From Trinickia acidisoli (GTDB lineage: Bacteria > Pseudomonadota > Gammaproteobacteria > Burkholderiales > Burkholderiaceae): 64,000 nt of DNA. Position 1 is the stretch's first letter. The number at the start of each line of letters is the position of its first letter. A program made the translations under genes and the position numbers. Positions 37,007 to 45,654 of the stretch are shown in pieces. Below the pieces are notes generated by a model, which saw only the letters and a program-made list of their open reading frames with translations, was not told where the DNA came from and ran no database searches. The stretch spans positions 806,001-870,000 of the forward strand of contig NZ_JAFLRG010000001.1 of NCBI RefSeq assembly GCF_017315725.1, written 5' to 3'.

Positions 37007-40000
37007 TGCGCGGCTCCTGTTCCTGGGTTCGAGATCGCCGCATCGGCGGCCGAGGGGGAGGGGGTGTTCGACGGCGCGCTCATCCCCGACACGGCGGGGG
37101 CGGCCAGCGCGCCCGATGCGGCCACGCTGGCCGGGGCCGAACCGGTTGCCGCCGCGGCAGCCGTGCGCGCCGCCGCGGCATCGACGACCGATTCGGGCAG
37201 ATGCACGCCGGCGAGGCTCGCTTGCTGCGGGGCGGCGTCGCCACCGCCGCTCGAGGGCTGCGACGTGCTGATGATGCGCATGCTGAGCGCGACGGTCACG
37301 CTGCCTTGCGTCCACGACAGTGCGAACGTGCCGTCTGGGTTGCGCGTGCGCTTGGCCGAGTTGATCAGCTTTTCGAGACCGTAGCGGCCGGGCTCGTTGA
37401 CGAGCTGGATCGTGCGGCCGTCGAACGAGGTGGCCGTCAGCGTCGCGCCGGGCGAACCCTGCGGATTCGGCCAGACGAAGTTCGCCCATTGCGGCGGCGT
37501 ATTGCGATAGCGCAGTTGTTGGCCGTCGATGTCGATCGTGTACTCGGTCGTGCCTTGGCCCGGCTGCGGCATGATTTGGAACACGGTTTGCGGTTCCGTC
37601 GCGCCGCCACCGCTGGCCGCCGCCGCGCCCGAGAGCGGAGCGACCCAGCGCGCGAAGCCGTTCGTGAACTCGGGCGAGAGCGCGAGGCCCATGCCGCCCC
37701 ACGTGCGCGGCGACAGCGTATCGCCGCGCCGCACGGCAAGCGGACCGAGCGTCGTGCCGACGAACTTCGAGACGGCGCCGTCGGGGCCGAACACCTGGGC
37801 GATCTCGCTCGCGCCCGCTTCGACCTTGGCGCTGCTCGAGAACGGGTACTTGTTCGCGAGCGCGGCTTGGAACGTCTGATAGACCTGTGCGTTCCATACC
37901 TTGTTGACTTCGTTGCTGGCCGGCTCGATGACGACGGCGAACGCCTGCATCAGCGGCCGCACGAGCAGCGGACGCAGCGCCTTGCGCTGATCGTCGGTCA
38001 GGCCCGTCAACATTTGCTCGTCGACGAACTTCAGCGAATCGGCGAGTTCGGAGCCGTTGCCGTCGAGCGTCTGCTGCATGAGCTCGCGCGCGCCGGGACC
38101 CGGATCGCCTTGGTTCTTGAGGATGTTGAAGCGCGTGCGGACCTTCGAGAGCGTATCCATGTAGCCGCCGAGCAGCGACGCGCTGTCCTGCTTCGCGACG
38201 ATCCGTGCGAGGCCGCTGAAGGCGACGCCGACCGGGCCGGCGGCCGTGCCGTCGAGACTGAGGTCGACGTCCACGCCGGCATTCTGCGCCGCTTGCTGCT
38301 TGGACGAGAACAGCCGCTTGAACCAGCCCGTCACGCCGTTTTGCGCTTTCTGCAGCGGGCTCGACGCGAGCGCCGGGTTGTCCCACGACGTTTGGTCGTA
38401 GGCCGTTTCGAGGATCTTGCGGATCGGCGAGTCTTGCGGATCGCCAAGCCGGTTCATCGCATCGACGGCTTGCCCGAACGTGCCGAAATCGCGCACGGCA
38501 ATGCCTTGCATGAAGCGCTGCCAATGCTGGGCGTACTCGTTCTTGTACATGCCCACGAGCGCCTTTTGAATCTGCTCGGGGCTGCCTTCGAGCGTGAGGT
38601 CGTCTTGCGACGACGTGCCGAGCACCCAATCCTTCGCTTGCAACTCCTTCGTGGCGGCGTCGCGGATCGCGCCCTTCACGTAGCCGAACCACGCCTCGCG
38701 CGTGAACGTGCCGGGAATCGCGTAGCTGCCGCCGACGAGATTTCCATTGGTTTCGCCGACGATACGGGCCACCGTCATCGGCGCATAGCGCGTCGACGCG
38801 CGCGCTTTGATCTCTTCGTACACGCGCTGACGGGCCGGCATGCCGCGCACGACGTGACGCAGGTTCTCGCGCGTCTGATCGATCAGCGAGAGATTGGCGT
38901 CGATCATCGGCCAGTCGTCGTCGGATACGCGCGAGAGATAGAAGGTGATCATGCGCTCGGCGCTTCGGATCATCTCGTCGCGCGACATGTTGCCGCGATT
39001 GGTTTCGAGCCAGCCGCGCCAGAACCGCGCGAGCTGGTCGGTCAGATGCGCGGCTTCGACGTGACGCTTGTCCGAGAGCATCAAGTACGTCTTGAGCGCG
39101 TTGTAGGCGTCCTCGACGTTGGTCGGCGAGGCGTCGCTGTAGAGCCCGCCCTGGGCGCTCGCATTGTTCGCGTGCGCCGACACGGGCACCGCGCCCGACT
39201 CCGGCGGTTGCGAAAGCGGCGCGAGCTGGTCGGGATGCGCGTTGACTTCCTTGAGGAACGACACCAGGTTTTGCGAGACCGGGTCGAGCATGAGTTGCTT
39301 CACGCCGAGGTAGTACTCGGCTAGCAGACGCTGCTCGATGCGCTCGCCCTGATAGAGCCCGAGCGAGACCGAGAGCGGTCGCTGGCGCCGGAACTGCTCG
39401 AGCTGCTCGATACGGTCCTCGAGGATGTCCATCGCTTGCAGGCGCGACTGGAGATCGTTGCGGTTCTGCTGCAGGCGGACGATGTTGTCGAGATCGGCCT
39501 GCACGTTGGAGGCGAGTTGCTCGTTGCCGATCGTCGACCAGGTCCAGCCACCGAGCGCGAGCGCGAGCGCGGCGACGAACGCGAAGAACGTGCCGTAGCG
39601 CAGGCGGGTTTTTGCGGGGCTTGCGAACTGACGCACGGTTTGGCGATCGGCGAAGATGACCTTCGAGAACAGATCGCGCAAGAAGAAGCCGTTCTTGGAC
39701 GAGGCGGCCTGCGGCTTGGGCAGGTTGTCGACGGTCAAGCCGAAGCGCTGGCCGATCCGCTGCGCGGCGGCGCTGCTCGTCTCGCCCTCTTGCAGGGCGC
39801 TCGTGAAGTAGAAGCCGCGCAGAATCGGCTTGTATTGGAACGGGTTGTTTTCGAACAGCGTCGCGAGAAAGACGCGCAGCGCGGGCTTGATCGCGAGAAA
39901 TTCGAGCGGGAAGCTGAGTTGCCCCGGCGAGAGCAGGTTGCCGCGGTTGATCGACATCTGCGCGACGCTGATTTCCTTAAGGCCCTCGTAGAGTTCCTCG

Positions 40001-40914
40001 AAGCGTTCGTCGAACTGTGCGACGACGTCACGCTTCTCGTCGCGTTCATAGGGCAGCGTGGCGCCCCAGACCCGGTCGTACTCGTGGCGCTCGCCGCCGC
40101 TGAAGAACTCGGCGAAGCCCGTGATGAGGTCGGCCTTCGTAAACATCACATAGACGGGCGCGAACACTTCGAGCTTCTCGGTCAGTTCCTGCACGCGCTG
40201 GCGCAGGCTGCGGGCGAGATTGATCGTGGCGTCGGGACGGCTGCTCGTCAGCTCGGCGATGCTGGCCGTCACGATGATGCCGTTGATCGGCGCCTTCGGC
40301 CGATAGCGCTTGAGCAGATTCAGAAAACCGATCCATTCGGTACGGTCTTCCTCGTGGACCGAATAGCGGCCGGCCGTATCGAGCAGGATGCCTTCGGTCG
40401 TGAAGAACCAGTCGCAATTGCGCGTGCCGCCGATGCCGTGCACGATCGCGTCGCTCTTTTCGGCGAACGGGAACTGCAGCCCCGAATTGAGCACCGCGCT
40501 GCTCTTGCCGGCCGCGGGATTGCCGATGACGATGTACCACGGCAGTTCGTAGAGCGCCGCGCCGCCCGACACTTGGCCGATCTTCGAGGTTTTGATCGTG
40601 CGCACCGCTTCGGTCAGCCGCGTGCGCAGCACGTCGAGGTCGCCCGGCTTGGCGCCGCTCGGTTGCGGTGCCTTGCCCGTTTCGGCCTGCTGCTCGAGCA
40701 TGTCGCCGAGTTTGCGGCTTGCGCGCCGCGCGGCCAGGCGCCGCCATAGCCAAACGACGAAGATGAGCGCGAGCAAGGCCGCCATCGCCAGCGCGGGCCA
40801 TAGGAGCGGAAGGTCGAAATAGAGGGCGGCGCCGAACAGGACTGCCGCGATGACGACCACCCCGACGACGGTCATCGTGCGTTTGCTGGTCAGCGCATTC
40901 AGGAAGCGTTGCAT
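37003..40914 (-). CDS. tssM: T6SS inner-membrane protein TssM (IcmF)
   Basis: A 1,303-residue core of the trans-envelope complex. Two membrane helices lie at about 14-58 and a third near 445 (FAFVAALALALGGWTWS). Between them is a cytoplasmic domain with a Walker A-like loop IGNPAAGKSSAVLNSGLQF near residue 132, GGTRNCDWFFTTEGILLDTA, and FTKADLITGFAEFF. The large periplasmic part (about 470-1,200) carries VYQTFQAALANKYPFSSSA. The last 70 residues are Ala/Ser/Pro-rich. It is the first gene of the leftward tssM-tagF-ompA operon. Confidence 0.98.
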   Translation of the reverse strand: MQRFLNALTSKRTMTVVGVVVIAAVLFGAALYFDLPLLWPALAMAALLALIFVVWLWRRLAARRASRKLGDMLEQQAETGKAPQPSGAKPGDLDVLRTRLTEAVRTIKTSKIGQVSGGAALYELPWYIVIGNPAAGKSSAVLNSGLQFPFAEKSDAIVHGIGGTRNCDWFFTTEGILLDTAGRYSVHEEDRTEWIGFLNLLKRYRPKAPINGIIVTASIAELTSSRPDATINLARSLRQRVQELTEKLEVFAPVYVMFTKADLITGFAEFFSGGERHEYDRVWGATLPYERDEKRDVVAQFDERFEELYEGLKEISVAQMSINRGNLLSPGQLSFPLEFLAIKPALRVFLATLFENNPFQYKPILRGFYFTSALQEGETSSAAAQRIGQRFGLTVDNLPKPQAASSKNGFFLRDLFSKVIFADRQTVRQFASPAKTRLRYGTFFAFVAALALALGGWTWSTIGNEQLASNVQADLDNIVRLQQNRNDLQSRLQAMDILEDRIEQLEQFRRQRPLSVSLGLYQGERIEQRLLAEYYLGVKQLMLDPVSQNLVSFLKEVNAHPDQLAPLSQPPESGAVPVSAHANNASAQGGLYSDASPTNVEDAYNALKTYLMLSDKRHVEAAHLTDQLARFWRGWLETNRGNMSRDEMIRSAERMITFYLSRVSDDDWPMIDANLSLIDQTRENLRHVVRGMPARQRVYEEIKARASTRYAPMTVARIVGETNGNLVGGSYAIPGTFTREAWFGYVKGAIRDAATKELQAKDWVLGTSSQDDLTLEGSPEQIQKALVGMYKNEYAQHWQRFMQGIAVRDFGTFGQAVDAMNRLGDPQDSPIRKILETAYDQTSWDNPALASSPLQKAQNGVTGWFKRLFSSKQQAAQNAGVDVDLSLDGTAAGPVGVAFSGLARIVAKQDSASLLGGYMDTLSKVRTRFNILKNQGDPGPGARELMQQTLDGNGSELADSLKFVDEQMLTGLTDDQRKALRPLLVRPLMQAFAVVIEPASNEVNKVWNAQVYQTFQAALANKYPFSSSAKVEAGASEIAQVFGPDGAVSKFVGTTLGPLAVRRGDTLSPRTWGGMGLALSPEFTNGFARWVAPLSGAAAASGGGATEPQTVFQIMPQPGQGTTEYTIDIDGQQLRYRNTPPQWANFVWPNPQGSPGATLTATSFDGRTIQLVNEPGRYGLEKLINSAKRTRNPDGTFALSWTQGSVTVALSMRIISTSQPSSGGGDAAPQQASLAGVHLPESVVDAAAARTAAAAATGSAPASVAASGALAAPAVSGMSAPSNTPSPSAADAAISNPGTGAAQ

Positions 40915-41009
40915 AAGGCTCTAACGGTCTAAGTCTTGGCTCTTGACGAATGGCCCGGCGCGCGGCGGCGCGAGGCATTGCGTGGCGATACTCGGCGGTC
41001 GATGTTCGT

Positions 41010-41987
41010 CTATTCCCCGGCGACCGTGCCGATTGGCTTGCGTCCTAGGACGAATCCGGGTTTGTGATATTCAACGTGTCCGAAATCTCTCAATTTCCAC
41101 CGTCCGCCCCATGTCAAGCCGACTTGTTCGGCCGTTTGACCATAGAGTTCGTAGCCGCGCATGGCATAGGGATCTTTCTCGGAAATGACGACTTTGCCGT
41201 CGCGCAAAAAGGCGTTGTCGGCGGCAAGCCCGTATTGGTGATAGCTCTGATAGGCGGCTGCATTGGTCACGCCTCCCAGTTTCGCGAGCCGGTTTTGCCT
41301 CTCCGGGCTCCGATAACCTTCCAACAACACCAATTCGTATCCGTACTGCTCACGCATGATCTTGTAGACGAGCAATAGGCGGGTTCTGAAATCGGCATCC
41401 AGCAAATTCCAATCGCGGCTGGCGTCACGCAATGCCGGACGGACCTGTTCGACTTCCTTCGTCTCGAAGACCTCGGGCGGCAACGGCGGCGGCGGAACGA
41501 GCTGCTCGCCATTGAGCAAAGCAGCGATTTTTTCGTCCGGTACGCGAGCAGTGCCATCGAACTGAAACAATTGGCGGCCGCGCAATGCAATTGCAATCAA
41601 TGGCGGCGCCGCAAGGATACCCGCCGTAATCAAAATCAGCAAGCGTCGGCGAATCAGTATTTTTTTCGTATCAATAAGCGCGCCATGAGAAATTCTTACT
41701 GATTTATCGATTCCGATACGAACATGTGAGATCCCACGCGTAGTACGAAGCGACATGCGTCGATGTAATGCGAGTGCGGCCGACATTAGCGCGGCACGCG
41801 CTGGAGGCAATAGGAACAATGCCGCGATGGTGACAGCGACGGCGAAATAAGCGGCGAGTGCGACGGCAATCAAGATGAGCCCCGGGCGGGAAATAAATTG
41901 TATTTTGTAATGCTTGCTCTTAGAATCTGGCCTGCTTGCAAAGGGAGGCCGGATTCTATTATCACGGCGAATTAAAGATGGATTCAA
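41010..41987 (-). CDS. M15-family peptidoglycan peptidase, TagX-like
   Basis: A 325-residue membrane-anchored zinc peptidase. Two hydrophobic helices (about 35-60 and 113-133) precede the catalytic domain. SYHQYGLAADNAF (about residue 250) is the SxHxxGxAxD zinc motif, and RDFGHVEYH near 302 gives the third zinc His. This fits an L,D- or D,D-cleaving endolysin-type enzyme. A related peptidase, TagX, occurs in Acinetobacter T6SS clusters and helps the apparatus cross the cell wall; that role here is inferred from position. The start is TTG at 41987, since no ATG or GTG precedes the first helix in this frame. Divergent from the next gene by 11 bp. Confidence 0.87.
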   Translation of the reverse strand: MNPSLIRRDNRIRPPFASRPDSKSKHYKIQFISRPGLILIAVALAAYFAVAVTIAALFLLPPARAALMSAALALHRRMSLRTTRGISHVRIGIDKSVRISHGALIDTKKILIRRRLLILITAGILAAPPLIAIALRGRQLFQFDGTARVPDEKIAALLNGEQLVPPPPLPPEVFETKEVEQVRPALRDASRDWNLLDADFRTRLLLVYKIMREQYGYELVLLEGYRSPERQNRLAKLGGVTNAAAYQSYHQYGLAADNAFLRDGKVVISEKDPYAMRGYELYGQTAEQVGLTWGGRWKLRDFGHVEYHKPGFVLGRKPIGTVAGE

Positions 41988-41998
41988 CGAGACACTGA

Positions 41999-42940
41999 AT
42001 GAGTGTGCCGGAAAGTTCCACTTCCAAAGGGCGGCCGAGCCTGCTTTCCGAGACGGCGCCCGGTGCCCCCGACAGCAGTTCCCGCATTCTCGCTAGCCTC
42101 GAAGGGCGCATAGTCGCGCAACAGGCGCTGCGCCGTCGCTCGAAAAAGCCTTGGGCCGCCGTCGCGCTGGCCATCGTCGGTTTCGGTGCGTTCGGCGCTT
42201 GGCAATGGCAGCGCTCGCAGGGCAGCGTGCATCCGATCGCGGCGGTCGCGGCTGGAGCCGGCAAAGCGCAGGGCGCGGCCGGCGCCAGCGGTGCGGCCGC
42301 GGCTGCCGTGAACGCGAGCGGCGCGGCCGGTTCAATGCGCGCGACGCAAGTCGGGCAGGGCGCAGCATCGGCGCCGCAGACGGCCGTCATCGTGGCCGAC
42401 GCCTCGGCGTCCGGCGTGTCGTCGCCCGGCGCATCGTCGCCGAACGAGACCGATGCCGATCGGTTATCGCGCGCGCTGACGGACGGCGTTTCGCCGGCGC
42501 AGGGTGTCGTTGCGCAAGCGGTGGGCAAGGCTGCTTCGGCGGCGACCACGTCCGGCGAGAAGCGGGCGACGAGCAAAGCGATCGCCGCACGTGACGAGCG
42601 CGAAAGCGCGAGGAGCCGCCATGAAAAATGGGCGGCCGCGCACGCGGGCAAGCACGCGAAAGGGTCTTCGGTACGCGACGATCCCGATGCCGATCTGCTC
42701 GCGGCGCTCGTTGCGCGCACGAAGCCGTACGATGCCCGTGCGCCGAAGGACGGCGATGCCGCGGCTAAAGGGGCGATCGCCAAGGCGCGACCGATCAGCA
42801 TTGCCGAGCGGATCAAGCAATGCGACAAGTCCAACTTCTTCGAAGCGCAGATCTGCCGCTGGCGCGTTTGCTCCGATCATTGGGGCAAGGACCCAGCGTG
42901 CCCGAGCACGGGCTCGCCGTCGCCGGCCCCAGCACACTGA
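41999..42940 (+). CDS. Single-pass membrane protein of unknown function at T6SS edge
   Basis: A 313-residue protein not recognised from family motifs. A basic N-terminus and one membrane helix (about 50-68, AAVALAIVGFGAFGAWQW) suggest an inner-membrane protein facing the periplasm. The central part (70-260) is Ala/Ser/Gly-rich and low in complexity. The last 45 residues look conserved and hold four cysteines (KQCDKSNFFEAQICRWRVCS and KDPACP). They could form disulfides outside the cytoplasm. It is divergent from the TagX-like gene and probably belongs to the secretion cluster, by position only. Confidence 0.75.
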   Translation: MSVPESSTSKGRPSLLSETAPGAPDSSSRILASLEGRIVAQQALRRRSKKPWAAVALAIVGFGAFGAWQWQRSQGSVHPIAAVAAGAGKAQGAAGASGAAAAAVNASGAAGSMRATQVGQGAASAPQTAVIVADASASGVSSPGASSPNETDADRLSRALTDGVSPAQGVVAQAVGKAASAATTSGEKRATSKAIAARDERESARSRHEKWAAAHAGKHAKGSSVRDDPDADLLAALVARTKPYDARAPKDGDAAAKGAIAKARPISIAERIKQCDKSNFFEAQICRWRVCSDHWGKDPACPSTGSPSPAPAH

Positions 42941-43082
42941 CGACGCGCCAACGAGCGGGTGCATCGCGAGCACATCGCGGGCGCGCCGCATATGCGCAAT
43001 CGTCTCGCGCGTTCGTGGACGAGCATCGACAAGCACGCGTCGCCCAGTTGGCGCGGCGCGCGTCTTTTGATAGCGTCGGGGC

Positions 43083-43661
43083 ATGCCGCTCGATCCGCCC
43101 CTTCCCGATCTGCTTCTGATTACGCCCGAGCCGCCCGAGGCGGCGAGCATGGACGTTTTTTTCGATCACCTGCGCCACGCCGTGGCGGGCGGCATCGCGC
43201 TCGTGCAATTGCGCGCGAAGCAACGCGATGCACTCGCGTATCGGCGTCTGGCCGAGCAAGTCTGCGCGGTCTGTCATCGGTACGGCGCGCGAGTCGTATT
43301 GAACGGGCCGCTCGACAGCTTGGACGAACTCGATGCCGACGGTCTTCATTTGCCGAGCGCACGCCTCATGCAATCGAGCGCGCGGCCGTTCGGCCCATCG
43401 AAGCTGCTCTCGGCGGCATGCCATTCGCGTGAGCAACTGTTGCATGCCAAGCGTATCGGCGTGGACTTCGTCACGCTTTCTCCCGTGTTGCCGACGACGA
43501 GCCACCCCGGCGAGCCCACGCTCGGTTGGACCTCGTTCGCGGCGCTGGCTGCGTCGGTCACGGTGCCGATTTACGCGCTTGGCGGCATGACGCGCGAATC
43601 GGTCGCGACGGCACGCGAGCACGGCGCGCATGGCATTGCGGGCATCTCGGCTTTTTGGTGA
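43083..43661 (+). CDS. Stand-alone TenI/ThiE-like thiamine phosphate synthase domain protein
   Basis: A 192-residue TIM-barrel of the thiamine phosphate synthase superfamily. It opens PDLLLITPEPPE and shows VQLRAKQRDALAYRRLAEQV (phosphate/pyrimidine-binding QLRxK), VVLNGPLD, DGLHLPSARL, TLSPVLPTTSHPG and YALGGMT. The SPVLPTTSHPG block is closer to the TenI-like domain found fused to Nudix (MutT) proteins than to canonical ThiE, but no Nudix domain is present here. Whether it makes thiamine phosphate is uncertain. It has no obvious functional partner nearby. Confidence 0.82.
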   Translation: MPLDPPLPDLLLITPEPPEAASMDVFFDHLRHAVAGGIALVQLRAKQRDALAYRRLAEQVCAVCHRYGARVVLNGPLDSLDELDADGLHLPSARLMQSSARPFGPSKLLSAACHSREQLLHAKRIGVDFVTLSPVLPTTSHPGEPTLGWTSFAALAASVTVPIYALGGMTRESVATAREHGAHGIAGISAFW

Positions 43662-43985
43662 GCGGCTCGCTCGCGCTTGCGTCGCCCGATACAAACGAGG
43701 GGTATATCGCGCTAACGTTTGCGCCTGTCTCGCGCCTTATATGTGCCCCGTTTTATAAAAAAAATTTGTGCATATCCGATCGAACGGCGGCTTCTCTCCG
43801 GCCCCCGCCGGTCCTTTGGCGGCGTTGAGCGAGGGCGATGTCGATACGGGTAACCCCGTAGCGACGACGCGCGCGGCGCGATTGCTAGAGAACTTTCTCT
43901 AGACTAATATCGACTTCGCCATTGTTGTTTCATGGGCCGATCGATACAGCATTTTTCGATCGGCTATCTTCGCTTGTGAAAACGA
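43662..43985. promoter_or_regulatory. 324-bp intergenic region with an 18-bp palindrome
   Basis: No credible gene is seen. An A/T patch lies at about 43748-43772. A perfect inverted repeat, CTAGAGAA and TTCTCTAG separated by CT (43885-43902), lies 83 bp before the acetyltransferase start and looks like a dimeric repressor operator. No terminator with a T-run was found for the upstream gene. Confidence 0.5.
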
Positions 43986-44582
43986 ATGAGATCTCAGATG
44001 ACCGATCGCATCGGCGCAAACGCGGAATCGGGGCAGCGTTGTGCAGACGATGCAAGCGGTTGTTTGTGCTTACGGCCTGCGAACGACAGTGACCGTGCGT
44101 TCCTATACGGCGTTTTCGAAAGCACGCGCGCGGAAGAATTCGCGAAAACGGGGTGGGGCCCCGAGCGCGTCGCGGCGCTGCTTGCCGAACAATTCTCCAT
44201 GCAGGACACGTATTACCGCCGCCATTATCCGCACGGGCGATTCGATGTGATCATGCTCGGCGAGACTGCGGTCGGCCGTCTTTATCACGATTGGCATGGC
44301 AGCGAGGCGCGCTTGATCGACATCGCGCTGTTGCCCGTGCATCGCGGGGCGGGGCTCGGAACGCGGCTGTTGCGCGCGTTCGTAGCGCAAGCGGTGAGCA
44401 GGGGGCTGAGTATCGTGCTGTACGTCGAGGTGGACAACCGGGTGCAGGCGCTGTATCGCAGGCTCGGGTTCGAGACGATTGGCGAGAGCGGGGTGTACCT
44501 GCAGATGCGGCGCCCCGCCGTGCCTTTGGTCGACGAGTGCGTAACACCTGTGAATGGGCTCGCGCTCGACGTCGTGGTGTGA
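43986..44582 (+). CDS. GNAT-family N-acetyltransferase
   Basis: A 198-residue cytosolic acyltransferase. The domain (about 30-170) starts LRPANDSDRAFLYGVFEST. The acetyl-CoA pyrophosphate loop is HRGAGLGTRLLRAFVAQA, and YVEVDNRVQALYRRLGFETIGE is the typical C-terminal substrate/CoA block. The substrate cannot be predicted. A second ATG at 43998 (MTDRIG) is an alternative start; neither has a strong ribosome-binding site. A palindromic operator-like site lies upstream. Confidence 0.87.
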   Translation: MRSQMTDRIGANAESGQRCADDASGCLCLRPANDSDRAFLYGVFESTRAEEFAKTGWGPERVAALLAEQFSMQDTYYRRHYPHGRFDVIMLGETAVGRLYHDWHGSEARLIDIALLPVHRGAGLGTRLLRAFVAQAVSRGLSIVLYVEVDNRVQALYRRLGFETIGESGVYLQMRRPAVPLVDECVTPVNGLALDVVV

Positions 44583-44958
44583 CACGCGCAGAGGCGACGG
44601 TTACGCAGCGGCGGTTCGTGTTTAGCCGTTCACCTTCGGGTGGCGCGTTGGAAATAGCAGCAAAACGATAGACCATGGGCGGCGCAGCCGGCCGCGCGCA
44701 TAGCGACAAAAGTAGACATATAGATACCAACCGGGGGCTTGCTTGTCGTCCATCCTTTCTCATTGCGTAGGACATCCATCGCATCGGCTCGCCGGCTGCG
44801 CGCGCGTGCAATCCGCTCGCCATGCCGACACGCTTTACCGAGGACGGGTGATCGAGGCTCTCTGTCGTCGTGCACTGTCGCACCGATGAGCCGACCCATG
44901 CCGCCGGCTCGCGGGACGTAATGTAGGCATTTTTTCAATTCTCGACAGGAGACCTTCG
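44583..44958. other. 376-bp gene-free region before the tail-collar gene
   Basis: No convincing gene, terminator or sigma-70 promoter pair could be read by eye. The only clear element is AGGAGA at 44947-44952, a good ribosome-binding site for the ATG at 44959. A leftward open frame here (44630-44938) has no recognisable family and unlike composition, and is not called. Confidence 0.5.
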
Positions 44959-45576
44959 ATGAGTGATCCGTTTCTCGGTGAAATCCGCATGGTGGGCTTT
45001 ACCTATGCGCCTGCAGGCTGGGCGTTCTGCCAGGGCCAAACGGTCGCGATTTCGCAGAACAACGCGTTGTTTGCGCTGCTCGGTGTGACCTACGGCGGCA
45101 ACGGCGTGCAGACGTTCCAATTGCCGGATATGCGCGGCCGCTCCCCGGTGGGCCAAGGCCAGGGCTTGGGGCTGACGAACATCCTCATCGGCGAGGTCGC
45201 CGGGACGGAGAACGTCACGCTGACGATGCAGAACTTGCCGGCGCATACGCATACGGCGTCGGTAACGGGCGGCGGCGCCGTGACGGGGTCGATCGCGATT
45301 CCCGCCACGACGAGCACCACGGCGCAAAGCGAGGGTGCGGTGCCGGGGACCAGCACCGTGCTGGGGCCGATCAGCGTTAGCGGTCACCAGGGCGAGCTGT
45401 ACAGCACGGCGGCGTCGAACACGACGCTTGCGCCTTTCAACGTGAATCTGCAAGGTACGGCGCCGACGATTCAAAACAGCGTGACCGGCTCCAGCTTGCC
45501 GTTCTCGCTGCGTAATCCGTATCTAGGCATCAACTTCATCATCGCGCTGACGGGCGTTTTTCCGTCGCGCGGGTAA
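44959..45576 (+). CDS. Phage tail collar domain protein (microcystin-dependent-protein-like)
   Basis: A 205-residue protein with the tail-collar fold seen in phage short-fibre tips and in bacterial Mdp proteins. It opens MSDPFLGEIRMVGFTYAPAG with WAFCQGQTVAISQNNALFAL, then GGNGVQTFQLPDMRGRSPVG and NLPAHTHTASV. The end SLRNPYLGINFIIALTGVFP is equally typical. No other phage gene is nearby, so it is a stand-alone bacterial version, possibly surface exposed. It ends 78 bp before the giant surface protein and may be co-transcribed with it. Confidence 0.88.
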   Translation: MSDPFLGEIRMVGFTYAPAGWAFCQGQTVAISQNNALFALLGVTYGGNGVQTFQLPDMRGRSPVGQGQGLGLTNILIGEVAGTENVTLTMQNLPAHTHTASVTGGGAVTGSIAIPATTSTTAQSEGAVPGTSTVLGPISVSGHQGELYSTAASNTTLAPFNVNLQGTAPTIQNSVTGSSLPFSLRNPYLGINFIIALTGVFPSRG

Positions 45577-45637
45577 TGCCTGCGTAATGCATTACGTCAT
45601 GCTTACGTAATGCCTGCGTGCCGCGCGAGCGGCACGC
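45573..45637 (+). repeat. Repeat and hairpin cluster in the leader of the giant surface protein
   Basis: Three elements are packed between the tail-collar stop and the surface-protein start. A 13-bp direct repeat GTAATGCCTGCGT occurs at 45573-45585 and 45607-45619. A perfect 14-bp palindrome CGTAATGCATTACG lies at 45583-45596. A 9-bp stem (GCGTGCCGC with GCGGCACGC) capped by a GCGA tetraloop lies at 45616-45637. The hairpin ends 17 nt before the ATG, with AGGG at 45642-45645 as the ribosome-binding site, so it could control translation or act as a weak terminator. Confidence 0.65.
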
Positions 45638-45654
45638 CTTTAGGGACACAAGCG

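Noticed and set aside
44630..44938. Leftward open frame of 102 codons before the tail-collar gene
   Set aside because: No ribosome-binding site or recognisable motif; odd Cys/His/Arg composition.
44959..45576. Prophage remnant
   Set aside because: Only the tail-collar protein is phage-like; no integrase, capsid, tail or lysis genes are near.
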